From Microlunatus sp. Gsoil 973 (lineage in GTDB: Bacteria; Actinomycetota; Actinomycetes; Propionibacteriales; Propionibacteriaceae), in assembly GCF_009707365.1 (NCBI RefSeq), contig NZ_CP046122.1, positions 496,001 to 560,000 of the forward strand: a DNA stretch of 64,000 bases. The letters run 5' to 3'. Position 1 is the stretch's first letter. The number at the start of each line of letters is the position of its first letter. Position numbers and translations under genes: made by a program. The notes under the pieces are model-generated. The model ran no database searches. It had not been told where the DNA came from and worked only from the letters and a program-made list of their open reading frames with translations. Shown here in pieces: positions 8,108 to 17,343 of the stretch.

Positions 8108-8921
8108 CTAGATCAGCGTTTCGATGGTCGCGCCGACCGCCGAATCGGCGTTGCTGCCGATCAGCACCGTGTCGGGCAAGGCCAACAGGTCCGGATGCGC
8201 GTGAGCCATCACGTACGGCATACCGACCCAGGACAGCATCTCCAGGTCGTTGGGCATGTCACCGAACGCCGCCACTTCGTCCGGGCCGATGCCCAGCCGC
8301 TCGCACAGGGCGGCCAGGGTCGCGGCCTTGCTGACACCGGCTGCCGAGACCTCGACCAGCGGCCGGTCGGGCGAGGAGTGGGTCGCGACCAACCGGCTGC
8401 CGAGCACCTGCCGCACGTGGCCGGTCAGTTCGTCGACATCACCGTTCTCCCGCAGTACCAGCAGCTTGACGAACTCGCCGGCGGCGACGAGTTCGGTCAG
8501 ATCACCGACGTATCGCTGCGGATCGTCGCGGATGTTGAACGTGTTGCCGTCGTAGGACAGGTACGCCGGTTCGTAGCCGGCCCGGTGGCCGGTGTCCACT
8601 CCGAAAGCCACGTCCTCGACCTGTGCCCGCAGGTCGGCGAACGCCTCGGCGGCCAGCGCGCAGGGGATCGGCGACACCGAAAGCACCTTCTCACGGCCCA
8701 GGTCATAGGTCATCGCCCCGTTGCTGGCGATCACTGTCGCCTGGGTCTGCCGCAGCCCGCGGATCGGACCGAGCAGCCGGATCGGCCGGCCGGTGGCGAA
8801 GACCACGGGGATCCCGGCCCGTTCGGCAGCGGCAACCGCCGCGAGGTTGCGGCTGCTCACCGACCCGTCCGGGGGAGAGAAACGTGCCGTCGAGATCGGA
8901 GACGATTAGTTTCGGTCGCAT
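8108..8921 (-). pseudogene. HAD-superfamily (Cof-type) phosphatase, frameshifted near the N-terminus
   Basis: Reading from ATG 8921 gives MRPKLIVSDLDGTFLSP, the catalytic DxDGT motif of HAD phosphatases, after which the frame is lost. The rest (SSRNLAAVAAAERAGIPVVFATGRP onward, ending at 8108) continues in another frame and carries motif II FATGRP, a Cof-type cap and GDMPNDLEML (motif IV). Removing one base from the five-G run at 8871-8875 joins both parts into a 270-residue protein. As sequenced, the longest piece could start at GTG 8860 but would lack the nucleophilic Asp and be inactive. Either a recent mutation or a sequence error. Confidence 0.85.
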
Positions 8922-8941
8922 GGTCGCTGTCACCCGCCCGG

Positions 8942-9922
8942 TCAGAGCTTGGATCGGGGCGAATTGGTGGCGTTGGCCGACGCGGAGGTCGTCGGCTGGC
9001 CCCCGCCACCACCGGTGTTGGTAGGGCTCGGGGATCCCGAACCGCTCATCGATGGCGACTGCGAAGGCGACCCGGACCCGCTCGGCGACGGCGACCCGGA
9101 CTGTGGTGACGGCGAACCGCTCTGCGGCGACGGGGCACCCGACTGCGGGGACGGCGACCCCGACTGCGGCGACGGTGAGCTGCTCTGCGGAGGTGGGCTG
9201 CCGGATCCCCCGGTCGGCGGCGGTGGTGACTGCGGCGCCTGGTTGTGGAAGATCAGGATCGCGATCAGCACGGCCAGCGCGGCCAACAGCAGCATCAGCA
9301 GCCACGAGACCAGGATCGAGCGCCAACCGGCCCGGTCATAGCGACCGGGCCAGGGCAGCGGCCACAACCGGGTGAGTCCGGGTCGGACCTTGTCGATCCA
9401 GTAGAGCCGGTAGTCCGGGCCACTGAGCGCACCCTGTTGGGGGAGCCAGCTGAGTTGGACCTCGTTGAGGATCCGCTCGGCCTCGGCTGCCGCGGACGGT
9501 GTCCCGTCATAGGCCAGCGCGGCCCAGGGGGCCGCCGGCCGGTCATCGGGCGCCACCGGGTGAGCCGGAGCCCGATACTTGCGGGCGAGGCGGCCGAAGT
9601 CCTGTCCCTGGCCGCCGCGGGCGATCACCGTGTCGATGTGCAGCTCGTTGATCAGGCCGGCGAACCGGTCGCGGGCCGCCGGATCCGAGGCAGCGCCCTC
9701 GGACAGCAGCAGCACCATCACCGGGGTGGCGCCGCCGGCGGACTCGGGATCGGCATGTCCGGTGTACGCGACACCGGCCTCGACCGCTCCGAGACGCCCG
9801 TCGATCCAGAAGTCGCCGATCCTCGGCGGGTCATCCGGCAGCAGCGGACTGATGTAGACCTGGTCGTCGGCCGGGTCGCTCGTGGGATCTGGTCCCGGGT
9901 CGTCGGGCGGCGGGTTCGACAT
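8942..9922 (-). CDS. Single-pass membrane protein with Ser/Pro-rich extracellular tail
   Basis: A 326-residue protein of unknown function. Residues 1-200 are soluble and may be cytoplasmic; one strong membrane helix follows (ILVSWLLMLLLAALAVLIAIL, split by few polar residues). The C-terminal tail of about 90 residues is almost wholly Ser, Pro, Gln and Gly with a heptad repeat SPSPQSG. ATG 9922 is chosen because AAGGA sits five bases upstream; earlier in-frame starts translate a repeated non-coding-looking stretch. It is divergent from moxR and precedes the HAD gene by 20 bp. A wall-spanning role for the tail is inference. Confidence 0.65.
   Translation of the reverse strand: MSNPPPDDPGPDPTSDPADDQVYISPLLPDDPPRIGDFWIDGRLGAVEAGVAYTGHADPESAGGATPVMVLLLSEGAASDPAARDRFAGLINELHIDTVIARGGQGQDFGRLARKYRAPAHPVAPDDRPAAPWAALAYDGTPSAAAEAERILNEVQLSWLPQQGALSGPDYRLYWIDKVRPGLTRLWPLPWPGRYDRAGWRSILVSWLLMLLLAALAVLIAILIFHNQAPQSPPPPTGGSGSPPPQSSSPSPQSGSPSPQSGAPSPQSGSPSPQSGSPSPSGSGSPSQSPSMSGSGSPSPTNTGGGGGQPTTSASANATNSPRSKL
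9095..9185 (-). repeat. 21-bp degenerate tandem repeat coding the SPSPQSG heptads
   Basis: About four consecutive 21-bp units encode SPSPQSG / APSPQSG heptapeptides in the tail of the preceding membrane protein. Boundaries are approximate. The units differ at several third positions, so the array is older and less uniform than the bioM and amidohydrolase repeats. Confidence 0.75.
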
Positions 9923-10116
9923 CTGGTCCTTAGCTTGTCCTGCGATCTGTCCTGCGATCTGTCGTGCGGAAACCCCATTGTGCCCGGTCCCGGTGGCGTC
10001 CGGGTTTGGCCTACGGGGATGATGGAATGGTCTGCGACAATCGACGGACATCGGCGGGTATCAGACCGACACCCGATCGGACACCCGATCGCCACAGCAC
10101 GATCCAGGAGAAGCGC

Positions 10117-11280
10117 GTGAGCAGCCCGAACACCGGCCCCCAGTATCCACCGCCCGGAGACTGGCCCGCGCCCCAGACCTCGAGCGGGCAGGCAGGCCCG
10201 AACGGCGCAAGCCCCGCCGCCGCGCCGGCCGGGCGAGCAGCCGCCGGCGCCAACGCCGAGTCGGCCGCGCTGCTTCACCAGGCGATCGGCCAGGTACAGC
10301 GGGTCATCGTCGGCCAGGAGCACATGGTCGAGCAGTTGATGGTCGGTCTCCTCGCCAAGGGTCACATCCTGCTCGAGGGCGTGCCGGGCGTTGCCAAGAC
10401 GCTGGCCGTTCGCAGCTTCGCCACGGTCGTCGGCGGTGAGTTCTCCCGGATCCAGTTCACCCCGGACCTGGTGCCGTCCGACATCGTCGGCACCCGCATC
10501 TACCGGGCGAGCCAGGAGAAGTTCGACGTCGAGCTCGGCCCGGTCTTCGTCAACTTCGTGCTCGCCGACGAGATCAACCGGGCACCGGCCAAGGTGCAGT
10601 CCGCGATGTTGGAGCTGATGGCTGAGGGCCAGGTCTCGATCGGCGGCGAGACCCACAAGCTGCCCAAGCCGTACATCGTCATCGCGACCCAGAACCCGGT
10701 CGAGTCCGAGGGCGTCTACCCGCTCCCCGAGGCGCAGCGGGACCGGTTCCTGCTCAAGGTCGACGTGCCTTACCCGCGTGGCAACGAGGAGTTCGAGATC
10801 CTCCGCCGGATGAGCGTCGAACCGCCGGAGGCGACACCGGTGCTCGACCCGGAGAAGATCCGGGCGCTGCAGAAGAAGGCCCAGGACGTCTTCGTGCACA
10901 ACCTGGTTGCCGAATACATCGTCCGGCTGGTGATGGCCACCCGGACCCCGAACGAGTTCAACCTGCCGGACCTCGCCTCGGTCATCCAGATCGGCTGCTC
11001 GCCGCGCGCCACGCTCGGCCTGGTCGCCGCCTCCCGCGCGCTGGCCCTGATCCACGGGCGCGACTACGTGTTGCCGACCGATGTCCAGGCCGTCGCCAGG
11101 GACGTCATGGCCCACCGCATCGTGCTCGGCTTCGACGCCGTCGCCGACAATGTCGACACCTCGCAGGTGATCGAGCGGATCCTGGCCACCGTCCCGCCGC
11201 CGACACCGGTCTGGAACTCCGGACAGCGCAGCTCCACCGGGCAGCAGCTGCAGCCGTACGGCGCCCAGAGCTATCGCTGA
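10117..11280 (+). CDS. MoxR-family AAA+ ATPase
   Basis: A 387-residue MoxR ATPase. A Pro/Ala-rich leader of about 45 residues precedes the AAA+ core: Walker A EGVPGVAKT, Walker B VLADEINRAP, sensor 1 IATQNPVE, and Arg-finger region PLPEAQRDRF. The C-terminal lid ends with GCSPRATLGL and AHRIVLGF. MoxR ATPases act as chaperones that activate or insert metal into VWA-domain partners. GTG 10117 is supported by CAGGAG seven bases upstream. It heads an operon with a DUF58 protein and two VWA proteins. Confidence 0.92.
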   Translation: MSSPNTGPQYPPPGDWPAPQTSSGQAGPNGASPAAAPAGRAAAGANAESAALLHQAIGQVQRVIVGQEHMVEQLMVGLLAKGHILLEGVPGVAKTLAVRSFATVVGGEFSRIQFTPDLVPSDIVGTRIYRASQEKFDVELGPVFVNFVLADEINRAPAKVQSAMLELMAEGQVSIGGETHKLPKPYIVIATQNPVESEGVYPLPEAQRDRFLLKVDVPYPRGNEEFEILRRMSVEPPEATPVLDPEKIRALQKKAQDVFVHNLVAEYIVRLVMATRTPNEFNLPDLASVIQIGCSPRATLGLVAASRALALIHGRDYVLPTDVQAVARDVMAHRIVLGFDAVADNVDTSQVIERILATVPPPTPVWNSGQRSSTGQQLQPYGAQSYR

Positions 11281-11302
11281 TCGACGCAGTGATTACGGTC
11301 CC

Positions 11303-12412
11303 GTGAGTTACCCAGCACCCGATTTCCCGCCGCCGGACGGCAGATCCCCGGCCGGCAGGACCCCGGCAGGCGGGCCCCTGTTCACCTCGCCCGACGACGC
11401 ACCCGGTGCCGTCGGATCGGTGCTCGGCGTGCCGTCCCGGCCGACCATCCCGCTGAACAAGCTGGCACCCGAGGCGGCACTGCGCCGGCTCGAGCTGACC
11501 ATCGTGCGCCGGCTGGAGGGATTCCTGCAGGGCGACCATCTCGGACTGCTTCCCGGACCCGGCACCGACGCCAACGACGCCAGGATCTACCAGCCCGGCC
11601 AGGACGACGTCCGCAAGATCGACTGGAACGTCACTGCCCGGACCACCGTGCCGCATGTCCGCGACACCATGGCCGACCGGGAACTCGAGGTCTGGGCGAT
11701 GCTCGACGTCACCCCGTCGATGAACTGGGGAACCGAGGGCGTCACCAAACGCGACCTGGGTATCGCGGCGATCGCCACCATCGGCTTCCTCAGCCAGAAA
11801 CAGGGTGACCGGTTCGGCGGCTACATCATGCGGCCGGACAGCCTGCGTCGGCTGCCGGCCCGGTCCGGACGGTCGGCACTGTACGGGTTGCTGCGCAAGA
11901 TGCTCACCGAACCGTTCGTGCCGGATCACATCAGCGGCAGCTTCAGCCTGGCGCACGCGGTCGACCAACTGGCCAGGACCCAACGCCGCCGCGGTCTGCG
12001 TGTCGTGGTCTCGGACTTCCTCACGCCGGGTGATCACGAACTCGACCCCAACATCGAACCCGAATGGGAGCGCGCGATGCGCCGGCTCGCGGTCCGCAAC
12101 CAGGTGCTCGCCGTCGAGGTGGTGGACAAGCGGGAGATCGAATTCCCCGATGTCGGAGAAATGCTGATCCGGGATCCGGAGACCGACTTCGAACGTTATG
12201 TGAATACCGGGGACTCGGCCGCCCGGGCCCGGATGGACGCAGCCAGCGCTGCGCAGCGGGAACGGATCAGGATATCGCTGCGTCGAGCGGGTGTCGGACA
12301 CATCCAGTTGCGGACCGACCGGGACTGGGTGTCCGACATCGCCCGGTTCGTCCTGGCCTACCGCCGGGTCGCCAGCATGTTGCACGCACCGCCACAAGGA
12401 GTCGCCAAGTGA
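11303..12412 (+). CDS. DUF58-domain protein with degenerate VWA fold
   Basis: A 369-residue DUF58 protein encoded 22 bp after moxR. After a Pro-rich leader (to about residue 50), the DUF58 signature GQDDVRKIDWNVTAR is seen, then a VWA-like strand ELEVWAMLDVTPSMNWG that keeps a DxTxS form of the metal-binding site. It has no membrane segment, unlike the second DUF58 protein in the window. DUF58 proteins are standard partners of MoxR ATPases. Its stop overlaps the first VWA gene as GTGA. Confidence 0.9.
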   Translation: MSYPAPDFPPPDGRSPAGRTPAGGPLFTSPDDAPGAVGSVLGVPSRPTIPLNKLAPEAALRRLELTIVRRLEGFLQGDHLGLLPGPGTDANDARIYQPGQDDVRKIDWNVTARTTVPHVRDTMADRELEVWAMLDVTPSMNWGTEGVTKRDLGIAAIATIGFLSQKQGDRFGGYIMRPDSLRRLPARSGRSALYGLLRKMLTEPFVPDHISGSFSLAHAVDQLARTQRRRGLRVVVSDFLTPGDHELDPNIEPEWERAMRRLAVRNQVLAVEVVDKREIEFPDVGEMLIRDPETDFERYVNTGDSAARARMDAASAAQRERIRISLRRAGVGHIQLRTDRDWVSDIARFVLAYRRVASMLHAPPQGVAK

Positions 12413-13410
12413 TCGGATCGATCGGTCTGACGGCCGCGCCGATGCTCTTGGAGGGTTTCTCCTTCGCGGCCCCCGACCGGCTGCTGCTGTGGCTGGTGAT
12501 TCCGGTTCTGGTGGCCGCGTACATCATCCTGACCCGATTCAAGAACCGGCGCGGCATGAGGTTCACCAACACCTCGATGCTGGACGTCGTCATGCCCAAG
12601 CAGTCCCAGTGGCGCCGGCATCTGGCGGTGGCACTGTCGATCCTCAGCCTGATCACGCTGACCGCGGCGTTCGCCCAGCCGCAGGCGCAGGTGAACGTGC
12701 CGCGGGAGCGTGCCACGGTGGTCGTGGTGATCGACAACTCGCTGTCCATGCAGGCGACCGACGTCGAACCCAACCGACTCGACGCCGCGAAGAACGCTGC
12801 TAAGAACTTCATCAACTCCTTGCCCGCCAAGTTCAATGTCGCCGTCGTCTCGATGGCCGGCTCCGCGAACATCGTCAACCCGCCGACCACCGATCACCAG
12901 GTGGCGATCCGGGCCATCGACACCATCCGGTTGCAGGACTCGACGGCCATCGGCGCGGGCATCGACGCCGCACTCCGGGCGGTCGATCAGGCACCGAAGG
13001 ATCCCAAGCACCCCAAGTCGACGGCACCCGGGGCGATCGTGATGCTGAGCGACGGTGAGAGCACTACCGGCCCGTCACCGCGCCAGGAGGCGGTCAAGGC
13101 CAAGCAGCGCAAGATCCCGATCTACACGATCGCCTACGGCACCGAGAACGGGTACGTCGACCTCGAGGGCAAGCGCTACACCGTGCCACCGGACAAGGAA
13201 CAGATGCAGGAGTTGGCGACCCTGAGTGGCGGGCAGATGTTCTCGGCCGCCTCGCCCGAGCAGCTACGCAAGGTGTATGAGAACATCGGCTCCTCGGTCG
13301 GCTACGACAAGGCGAACCGCGAGATCACCGCCCGGTTCGCCGGCTACGGGCTGGCGCTGGCCGTGCTGGCCGCGCTGGGCGCGATCTCCCTGGGGGCGAG
13401 GTGGCCGTGA
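12409..13410 (+). CDS. VWA-domain membrane protein, copy 1
   Basis: A 333-residue BatA/BatB-like protein. Two N-terminal membrane helices (LLLWLVIPVLVAAYIIL and the segment around VALSILSLITL) precede a VWA domain with an intact MIDAS motif DNSLS, a Thr in DSTAIG and a SDGES loop. A final helix ends GAISLGARWP. GTG 12409 overlaps the DUF58 stop, with AAGGAG upstream. It is a close paralogue of the next gene, sharing the same architecture and nearly the same C-terminus. Confidence 0.9.
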   Translation: MIGSIGLTAAPMLLEGFSFAAPDRLLLWLVIPVLVAAYIILTRFKNRRGMRFTNTSMLDVVMPKQSQWRRHLAVALSILSLITLTAAFAQPQAQVNVPRERATVVVVIDNSLSMQATDVEPNRLDAAKNAAKNFINSLPAKFNVAVVSMAGSANIVNPPTTDHQVAIRAIDTIRLQDSTAIGAGIDAALRAVDQAPKDPKHPKSTAPGAIVMLSDGESTTGPSPRQEAVKAKQRKIPIYTIAYGTENGYVDLEGKRYTVPPDKEQMQELATLSGGQMFSAASPEQLRKVYENIGSSVGYDKANREITARFAGYGLALAVLAALGAISLGARWP

Positions 13411-14381
13411 TCATGATCAGCCCGATGCTGTCGTTCCTGGCACCGGACCGGCTGTGGCTGCTGCTGCTGATCCCGGCCCTGGTCGTGCTGTACCTGCTGC
13501 TCTACCGGCGGCGCGCCCAACGCCGCAAGAAGCAGTACGGACGATCGATGCTTGACTTCGTCGTGCCCCGGGAGCTGCCCTGGAAGCGGCATGTCGCGGT
13601 CGGACTGTCGGTGCTCAGCCTGATGACGCTGACCGTGGCCTTCGCCAAGCCGAAGTCGACGGTCGAGGTGCCGCGGGAGCGGGCGACCGTCGTTGTCACC
13701 ATCGACGTGTCGAACTCGATGATGGCCCAGGACGTGAAGCCGGACCGGCTCACCGCGGCGAAGGCGGGCGCGAAGCAGTTCGTGCAGAGCCTGCCGCCGA
13801 AGTTCAACGTGTCCGTTGTCGAGTTCGCCGGCACGGCGACCATCCTGCTGCCACCCACCACGGATCACGGGGCCGCCGAGGCAGCCATCCAGTCCATGAG
13901 ACTGCAGCCGTCGACCGCCATCGGCGAGGGCATCTACACCTCGCTGTCGGCGTTGGCCGAGGCGCCGCCGGATCCGGACAACCCGAACAGCAAGCCGCCG
14001 GGCCGGATCGTTCTGCTGTCGGACGGCAAGACCCAGATCGGTCGGCCGTCGGCCGAGGCCGCTCAGGCGGCCAAGAAGCAGGGCGTCGAGATCTACACCG
14101 TCGCCTACGGCACCCCCGACGGCTACATCGACATCCAGGGCACCCGGCAGCCGGTCCCGGTCGACCGTCGCGAGTTGGCCGAGGTCGCCAAGATCACCGG
14201 TGGCGAGGCGTACCGGGCCGAATCGGCCGGTGAGCTGAAGCAGGTCTACAAGGACATCGGATCCTCGGTCGGCAAGGTCAAGGTGGACCGGGAGGTGACC
14301 TATCGGTACGCCGGCTTCGGGCTGGTGTTCGCGATCCTGGCCGCGATCGGGATGATCTCGTTGGGAGCGCGCTGGCCGTAG
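13407..14381 (+). CDS. VWA-domain membrane protein, copy 2
   Basis: A 324-residue paralogue of the preceding protein: two N-terminal membrane helices, VWA domain with MIDAS DVSNS, PSTAIG, SDGKT, and a C-terminal helix ending GMISLGARWP. GTG 13407 overlaps the upstream TGA (13408-13410); GTG 13401 and ATG 13413 are alternatives in the same frame. Tandem VWA copies downstream of MoxR-DUF58 suggest the two act as a pair, perhaps as a heteromeric surface complex loaded by MoxR. Confidence 0.9.
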   Translation: MIMISPMLSFLAPDRLWLLLLIPALVVLYLLLYRRRAQRRKKQYGRSMLDFVVPRELPWKRHVAVGLSVLSLMTLTVAFAKPKSTVEVPRERATVVVTIDVSNSMMAQDVKPDRLTAAKAGAKQFVQSLPPKFNVSVVEFAGTATILLPPTTDHGAAEAAIQSMRLQPSTAIGEGIYTSLSALAEAPPDPDNPNSKPPGRIVLLSDGKTQIGRPSAEAAQAAKKQGVEIYTVAYGTPDGYIDIQGTRQPVPVDRRELAEVAKITGGEAYRAESAGELKQVYKDIGSSVGKVKVDREVTYRYAGFGLVFAILAAIGMISLGARWP

Positions 14382-14396
14382 GCCACGGAGAGCCGG

Positions 14397-15029
14397 TCAC
14401 TCCTCGCGTGTGAACCGCGGGAACAACAACCAGGCCACCACGGCCATGATCACGACGATCGCCAGCACGAAGGCACCGGCGAAGGACGCGCTGATGCCGG
14501 TGCGGTGGGCCTGCAGCAGTTGGGCGCCGACGAGGACCGGCTGGCCGATCAATTGCAGAACCAGGTAGCGCACCGCCGGGGTGCGGAGCACCGCAAGTTC
14601 GACCCGGGTGCGCAGCGGCAGGTCCGCGATCACCCCGGCAAGCATCCACAGGGCCGGCGCCAGGGCCAGGATCGCCACCTGGGCCGCGGAGTTCGGGCTG
14701 GTCGGGTTGATCGTCTGGAACAGGCCGAGGACACAGCAGAAGATCGAACCGGTGCCGGTCGACGGCCGGAGCAGCACCACCGCCAACAGCGCGCTCAGGA
14801 TCACGATCAGCACGACGCCGGGCGCCAGCGCGATGATCGTTCCCACGCCGAACGCCAGACAGCCGATCCGGAACACCCAGTCCGGGGCGGCGCGACCGGT
14901 CTCGACCCGCACCGGTGGTTTCGGCGCGTTGATCCCGGCCCGCGCCCGGCGCGCGGAATCCTGCCAACGCCCGAACCGCATCCCGAAGCCGCTGACGATC
15001 CGGTCGCCGATACCGGAATAGGAACTCAT
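14397..15029 (-). CDS. Membrane protein at the end of the second MoxR operon
   Basis: A 210-residue protein with about four to five hydrophobic helices and a short basic N-terminus. I recognise no domain. ATG 15029 overlaps the upstream DUF58 stop (ATGA), so it belongs to the minus-strand MoxR operon; an upstream extension to 15098 would run into DUF58 coding sequence. Its stop lies 15 bp from the stop of the convergent VWA gene. Confidence 0.7.
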   Translation of the reverse strand: MSSYSGIGDRIVSGFGMRFGRWQDSARRARAGINAPKPPVRVETGRAAPDWVFRIGCLAFGVGTIIALAPGVVLIVILSALLAVVLLRPSTGTGSIFCCVLGLFQTINPTSPNSAAQVAILALAPALWMLAGVIADLPLRTRVELAVLRTPAVRYLVLQLIGQPVLVGAQLLQAHRTGISASFAGAFVLAIVVIMAVVAWLLFPRFTREE

Positions 15030-16348
15030 CGCCGAGCTCGCTGTCGGGTCAGTGCCGCCAGCGTGACCTGCACCGGGCGGTCGCCGGTCTCGGTCCACCT
15101 GATGACTTCGACACCGGACCGGGCCAGTGCGCTGAGCCGGTCCTCACGCTCCATGGCGATGATCCGGTAGGCGGTCACCAGCCGGCGCGGCGCGTTCCGC
15201 AGATCGGGCTCGCCCAACACGTCCACTGCGAGGACCCGGTGCCCGGATCCATGCCAGAGCTGCGCCAGATGCCAGGTCTCGTCGTCGAGGAAGGTCGAGA
15301 ACACGATGATCAGGGCTCCTGACGGCATCCGCGGCGGCCGGTAACGGGCCCGTGGCTCGCCCTCCGGTTCGGCGAGTGCGATCCGCATGCTGAGCCGCTG
15401 CAGCTGCCGCCGCCCCCCGGCCGGCGGCACCGGTCGGCTCATCCGGCCGAGGTCCTCCAGCCCGACCCGGTCGCCCGCCTGCAAGTAGCGTCGGGCCATC
15501 GTCAATGCTGCCGCGCGGGCGTTGTCCAGCGAGGTCGGTACGTCCTCGGCGATACTGCTCGAGTCGTTCCAGGTGGTCAGGTCCGGCCCGACCTCGTCCC
15601 GGGAGTCGAGCACCAGCATCACAGCGGCATCCGCGGTGGCAAAGCTGCGGCGGACGTACAGGTCGGTGATCATCCCGCCCGAGCCGGCAGGGCCGACGCT
15701 GTTGCGTCGTGCGGTCACCCGCCAGTCGATCCGCCGCAACCGGTCACCGGGGGTGAACAGGTTGATGTCCCGGAGATCGTTCCCGTCTCCCGCCCGACGG
15801 GAGTCATGCGGCCCGGTCAGTCCGGAGAGCCGGTGGGGAAGCGGGACTTCGCGCAGCATGGTGGCCTTGGGCAGTACGGTGATCGACAGCGGCCCGGCCG
15901 TGTCACCGGTGACCGCGACCAGACCGGCGCCGTACCGCTCCTGATGATCGACGGTGAAGATCGGCCGCCGTCCGGTGCGCGCCGTGCGGATGCTGATCGG
16001 GACCTGGCGCTCCACCGCCGTTCCCCGGCGCGGGGCGGCGACGACTGCGTCGACGCTCCGGTGCCCCGGTGCGGTCGTCCGGAAGCGCAGCGCGTCGACG
16101 TCGGGATCCGGCCGCCAGGTGACCGACGCCCCGACCCGGGATTCGCTGGTGGTTCCCCGGAGGGTGGTCAGTTCCACGGTGCCGTTGCTGCGGGGCCGGC
16201 GCAGGTGGAGCCAACCGCTGCCCAGCAGCAACACCAGGGCGAGCGCGGCCGGCTGCAACCGGCCGGTCAACATGCCCAGCAGGAAAATGATCATGGAGAT
16301 CATGATCGTTATCGCCAGGCCGCTGGTCGGCCACCATCTGCCGTTCAC
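15026..16348 (-). CDS. DUF58-domain membrane protein
   Basis: A 440-residue DUF58 protein. Two N-terminal membrane helices (from about residue 9 to 50) precede a beta-rich region, and the DUF58 signature GDRLRRIDWRVTARRN lies near residue 210. A VWA-like strand AVMLVLDSRDEVG follows, lacking a complete DxSxS site. GTG 16348 begins 2 bp after the moxR stop. It resembles classical membrane-anchored DUF58 partners of MoxR more than the soluble DUF58 protein at 11.3 kb. Confidence 0.88.
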   Translation of the reverse strand: MNGRWWPTSGLAITIMISMIIFLLGMLTGRLQPAALALVLLLGSGWLHLRRPRSNGTVELTTLRGTTSESRVGASVTWRPDPDVDALRFRTTAPGHRSVDAVVAAPRRGTAVERQVPISIRTARTGRRPIFTVDHQERYGAGLVAVTGDTAGPLSITVLPKATMLREVPLPHRLSGLTGPHDSRRAGDGNDLRDINLFTPGDRLRRIDWRVTARRNSVGPAGSGGMITDLYVRRSFATADAAVMLVLDSRDEVGPDLTTWNDSSSIAEDVPTSLDNARAAALTMARRYLQAGDRVGLEDLGRMSRPVPPAGGRRQLQRLSMRIALAEPEGEPRARYRPPRMPSGALIIVFSTFLDDETWHLAQLWHGSGHRVLAVDVLGEPDLRNAPRRLVTAYRIIAMEREDRLSALARSGVEVIRWTETGDRPVQVTLAALTRQRARR

Positions 16349-16350
16349 GG

Positions 16351-17343
16351 TCAGACCCGGGTCACAGTGGGGCCGGCCACCTGGCTGAGCAGGTTCTTGA
16401 TCACTTCGGTCGCCGGCAGTCCGGAGGCCCAGCTCTGCGGGGTGAGAGTGATCCGGTGTGCCAGCACACTTGGCGCGACACCCTTGACGTCCTCCGGGGT
16501 CACGTAGTCCCGTCCGTCGATCACCGCCCGGGCCCGGGACACCAGCATCAGCGCCAGGGAACCGCGTGGCGAGGCACCCACCTCGACCGCCGGATGATCA
16601 CGGGTCGCCGAAGCAAGATCAACACAGTAGGCGACGATGTCGGGATCGACCTTGACCTGTTCGACGCCGTGCTGCATGGCGATCACTGTGTCGGCGTCCA
16701 TCACCGCCGCCACCGACGCCTCCTCGTGTTGGCGGCCCAGTCGGCGTTCCAGGACGTCGCGTTCTGCCGCCTTCTCCGGATAGCCGACGGCCAACCGGAC
16801 CATGAAGCGGTCGAGCTGGGCCTCCGGCAGCGGATAGGTGCCCTCGTACTCGATCGGGTTCGACGTCGCCATCACGTGGAACGGCGGCCGCAGCCGGAAG
16901 CTGTGCCCTTCGACGGTCACCTGGCCCTCGGCCATCGCCTCCAGCAGCGCCGACTGGGTCTTGGGAGTGGTGCGGTTGATCTCGTCGGCAAGGAACAGGC
17001 CGGTGAAGATGGGGCCGGGCCGGAACTCGAAGGCGGCCTTGGCCGGATCGAAGACGTAGGAGCCGGTGATGTCGGCCGGCAACAGGTCCGGGGTGCACTG
17101 CAGTCGGCGGAACTCCAGACCGAGCGCGGAGGAGAGGCTGCGAGCCGCCAGGGTCTTGCCGAGACCTGGTACGTCCTCGAAGAGGACGTGACCACCGGCC
17201 AGGATCGCGGCCAGCGCGGTCTTCAGCGCCTCCTGCATCCCGACAACCACCGTTCCGACCTCGTCGAGCACCGTCGTGCAGAGCCGGGAGATCTCTGCCA
17301 CCGGCAGCGCGTTCGTGGTCGGTGATAGCTCGGTGTCGGTCAT
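16351..17343 (-). CDS. MoxR-family AAA+ ATPase, second copy
   Basis: A 330-residue MoxR ATPase with a short N-terminus. Walker A is EDVPGLGKT, Walker B FLADEINRTTPKTQ, sensor 1 MATSNPIEYEGTYPLPEAQLDRF, and the C-terminal lid contains GASPRGSLAL. It differs clearly from the 10.1-kb MoxR (shorter leader, different Walker A), so the two are distinct subfamilies rather than a recent duplication. ATG 17343 overlaps the upstream stop as ATGA. Confidence 0.92.
   Translation of the reverse strand: MTDTELSPTTNALPVAEISRLCTTVLDEVGTVVVGMQEALKTALAAILAGGHVLFEDVPGLGKTLAARSLSSALGLEFRRLQCTPDLLPADITGSYVFDPAKAAFEFRPGPIFTGLFLADEINRTTPKTQSALLEAMAEGQVTVEGHSFRLRPPFHVMATSNPIEYEGTYPLPEAQLDRFMVRLAVGYPEKAAERDVLERRLGRQHEEASVAAVMDADTVIAMQHGVEQVKVDPDIVAYCVDLASATRDHPAVEVGASPRGSLALMLVSRARAVIDGRDYVTPEDVKGVAPSVLAHRITLTPQSWASGLPATEVIKNLLSQVAGPTVTRV

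Noticed and set aside
9095-9185. Possible CRISPR or minisatellite array
   Set aside because: No spacers; encodes a Ser/Pro heptad tail.
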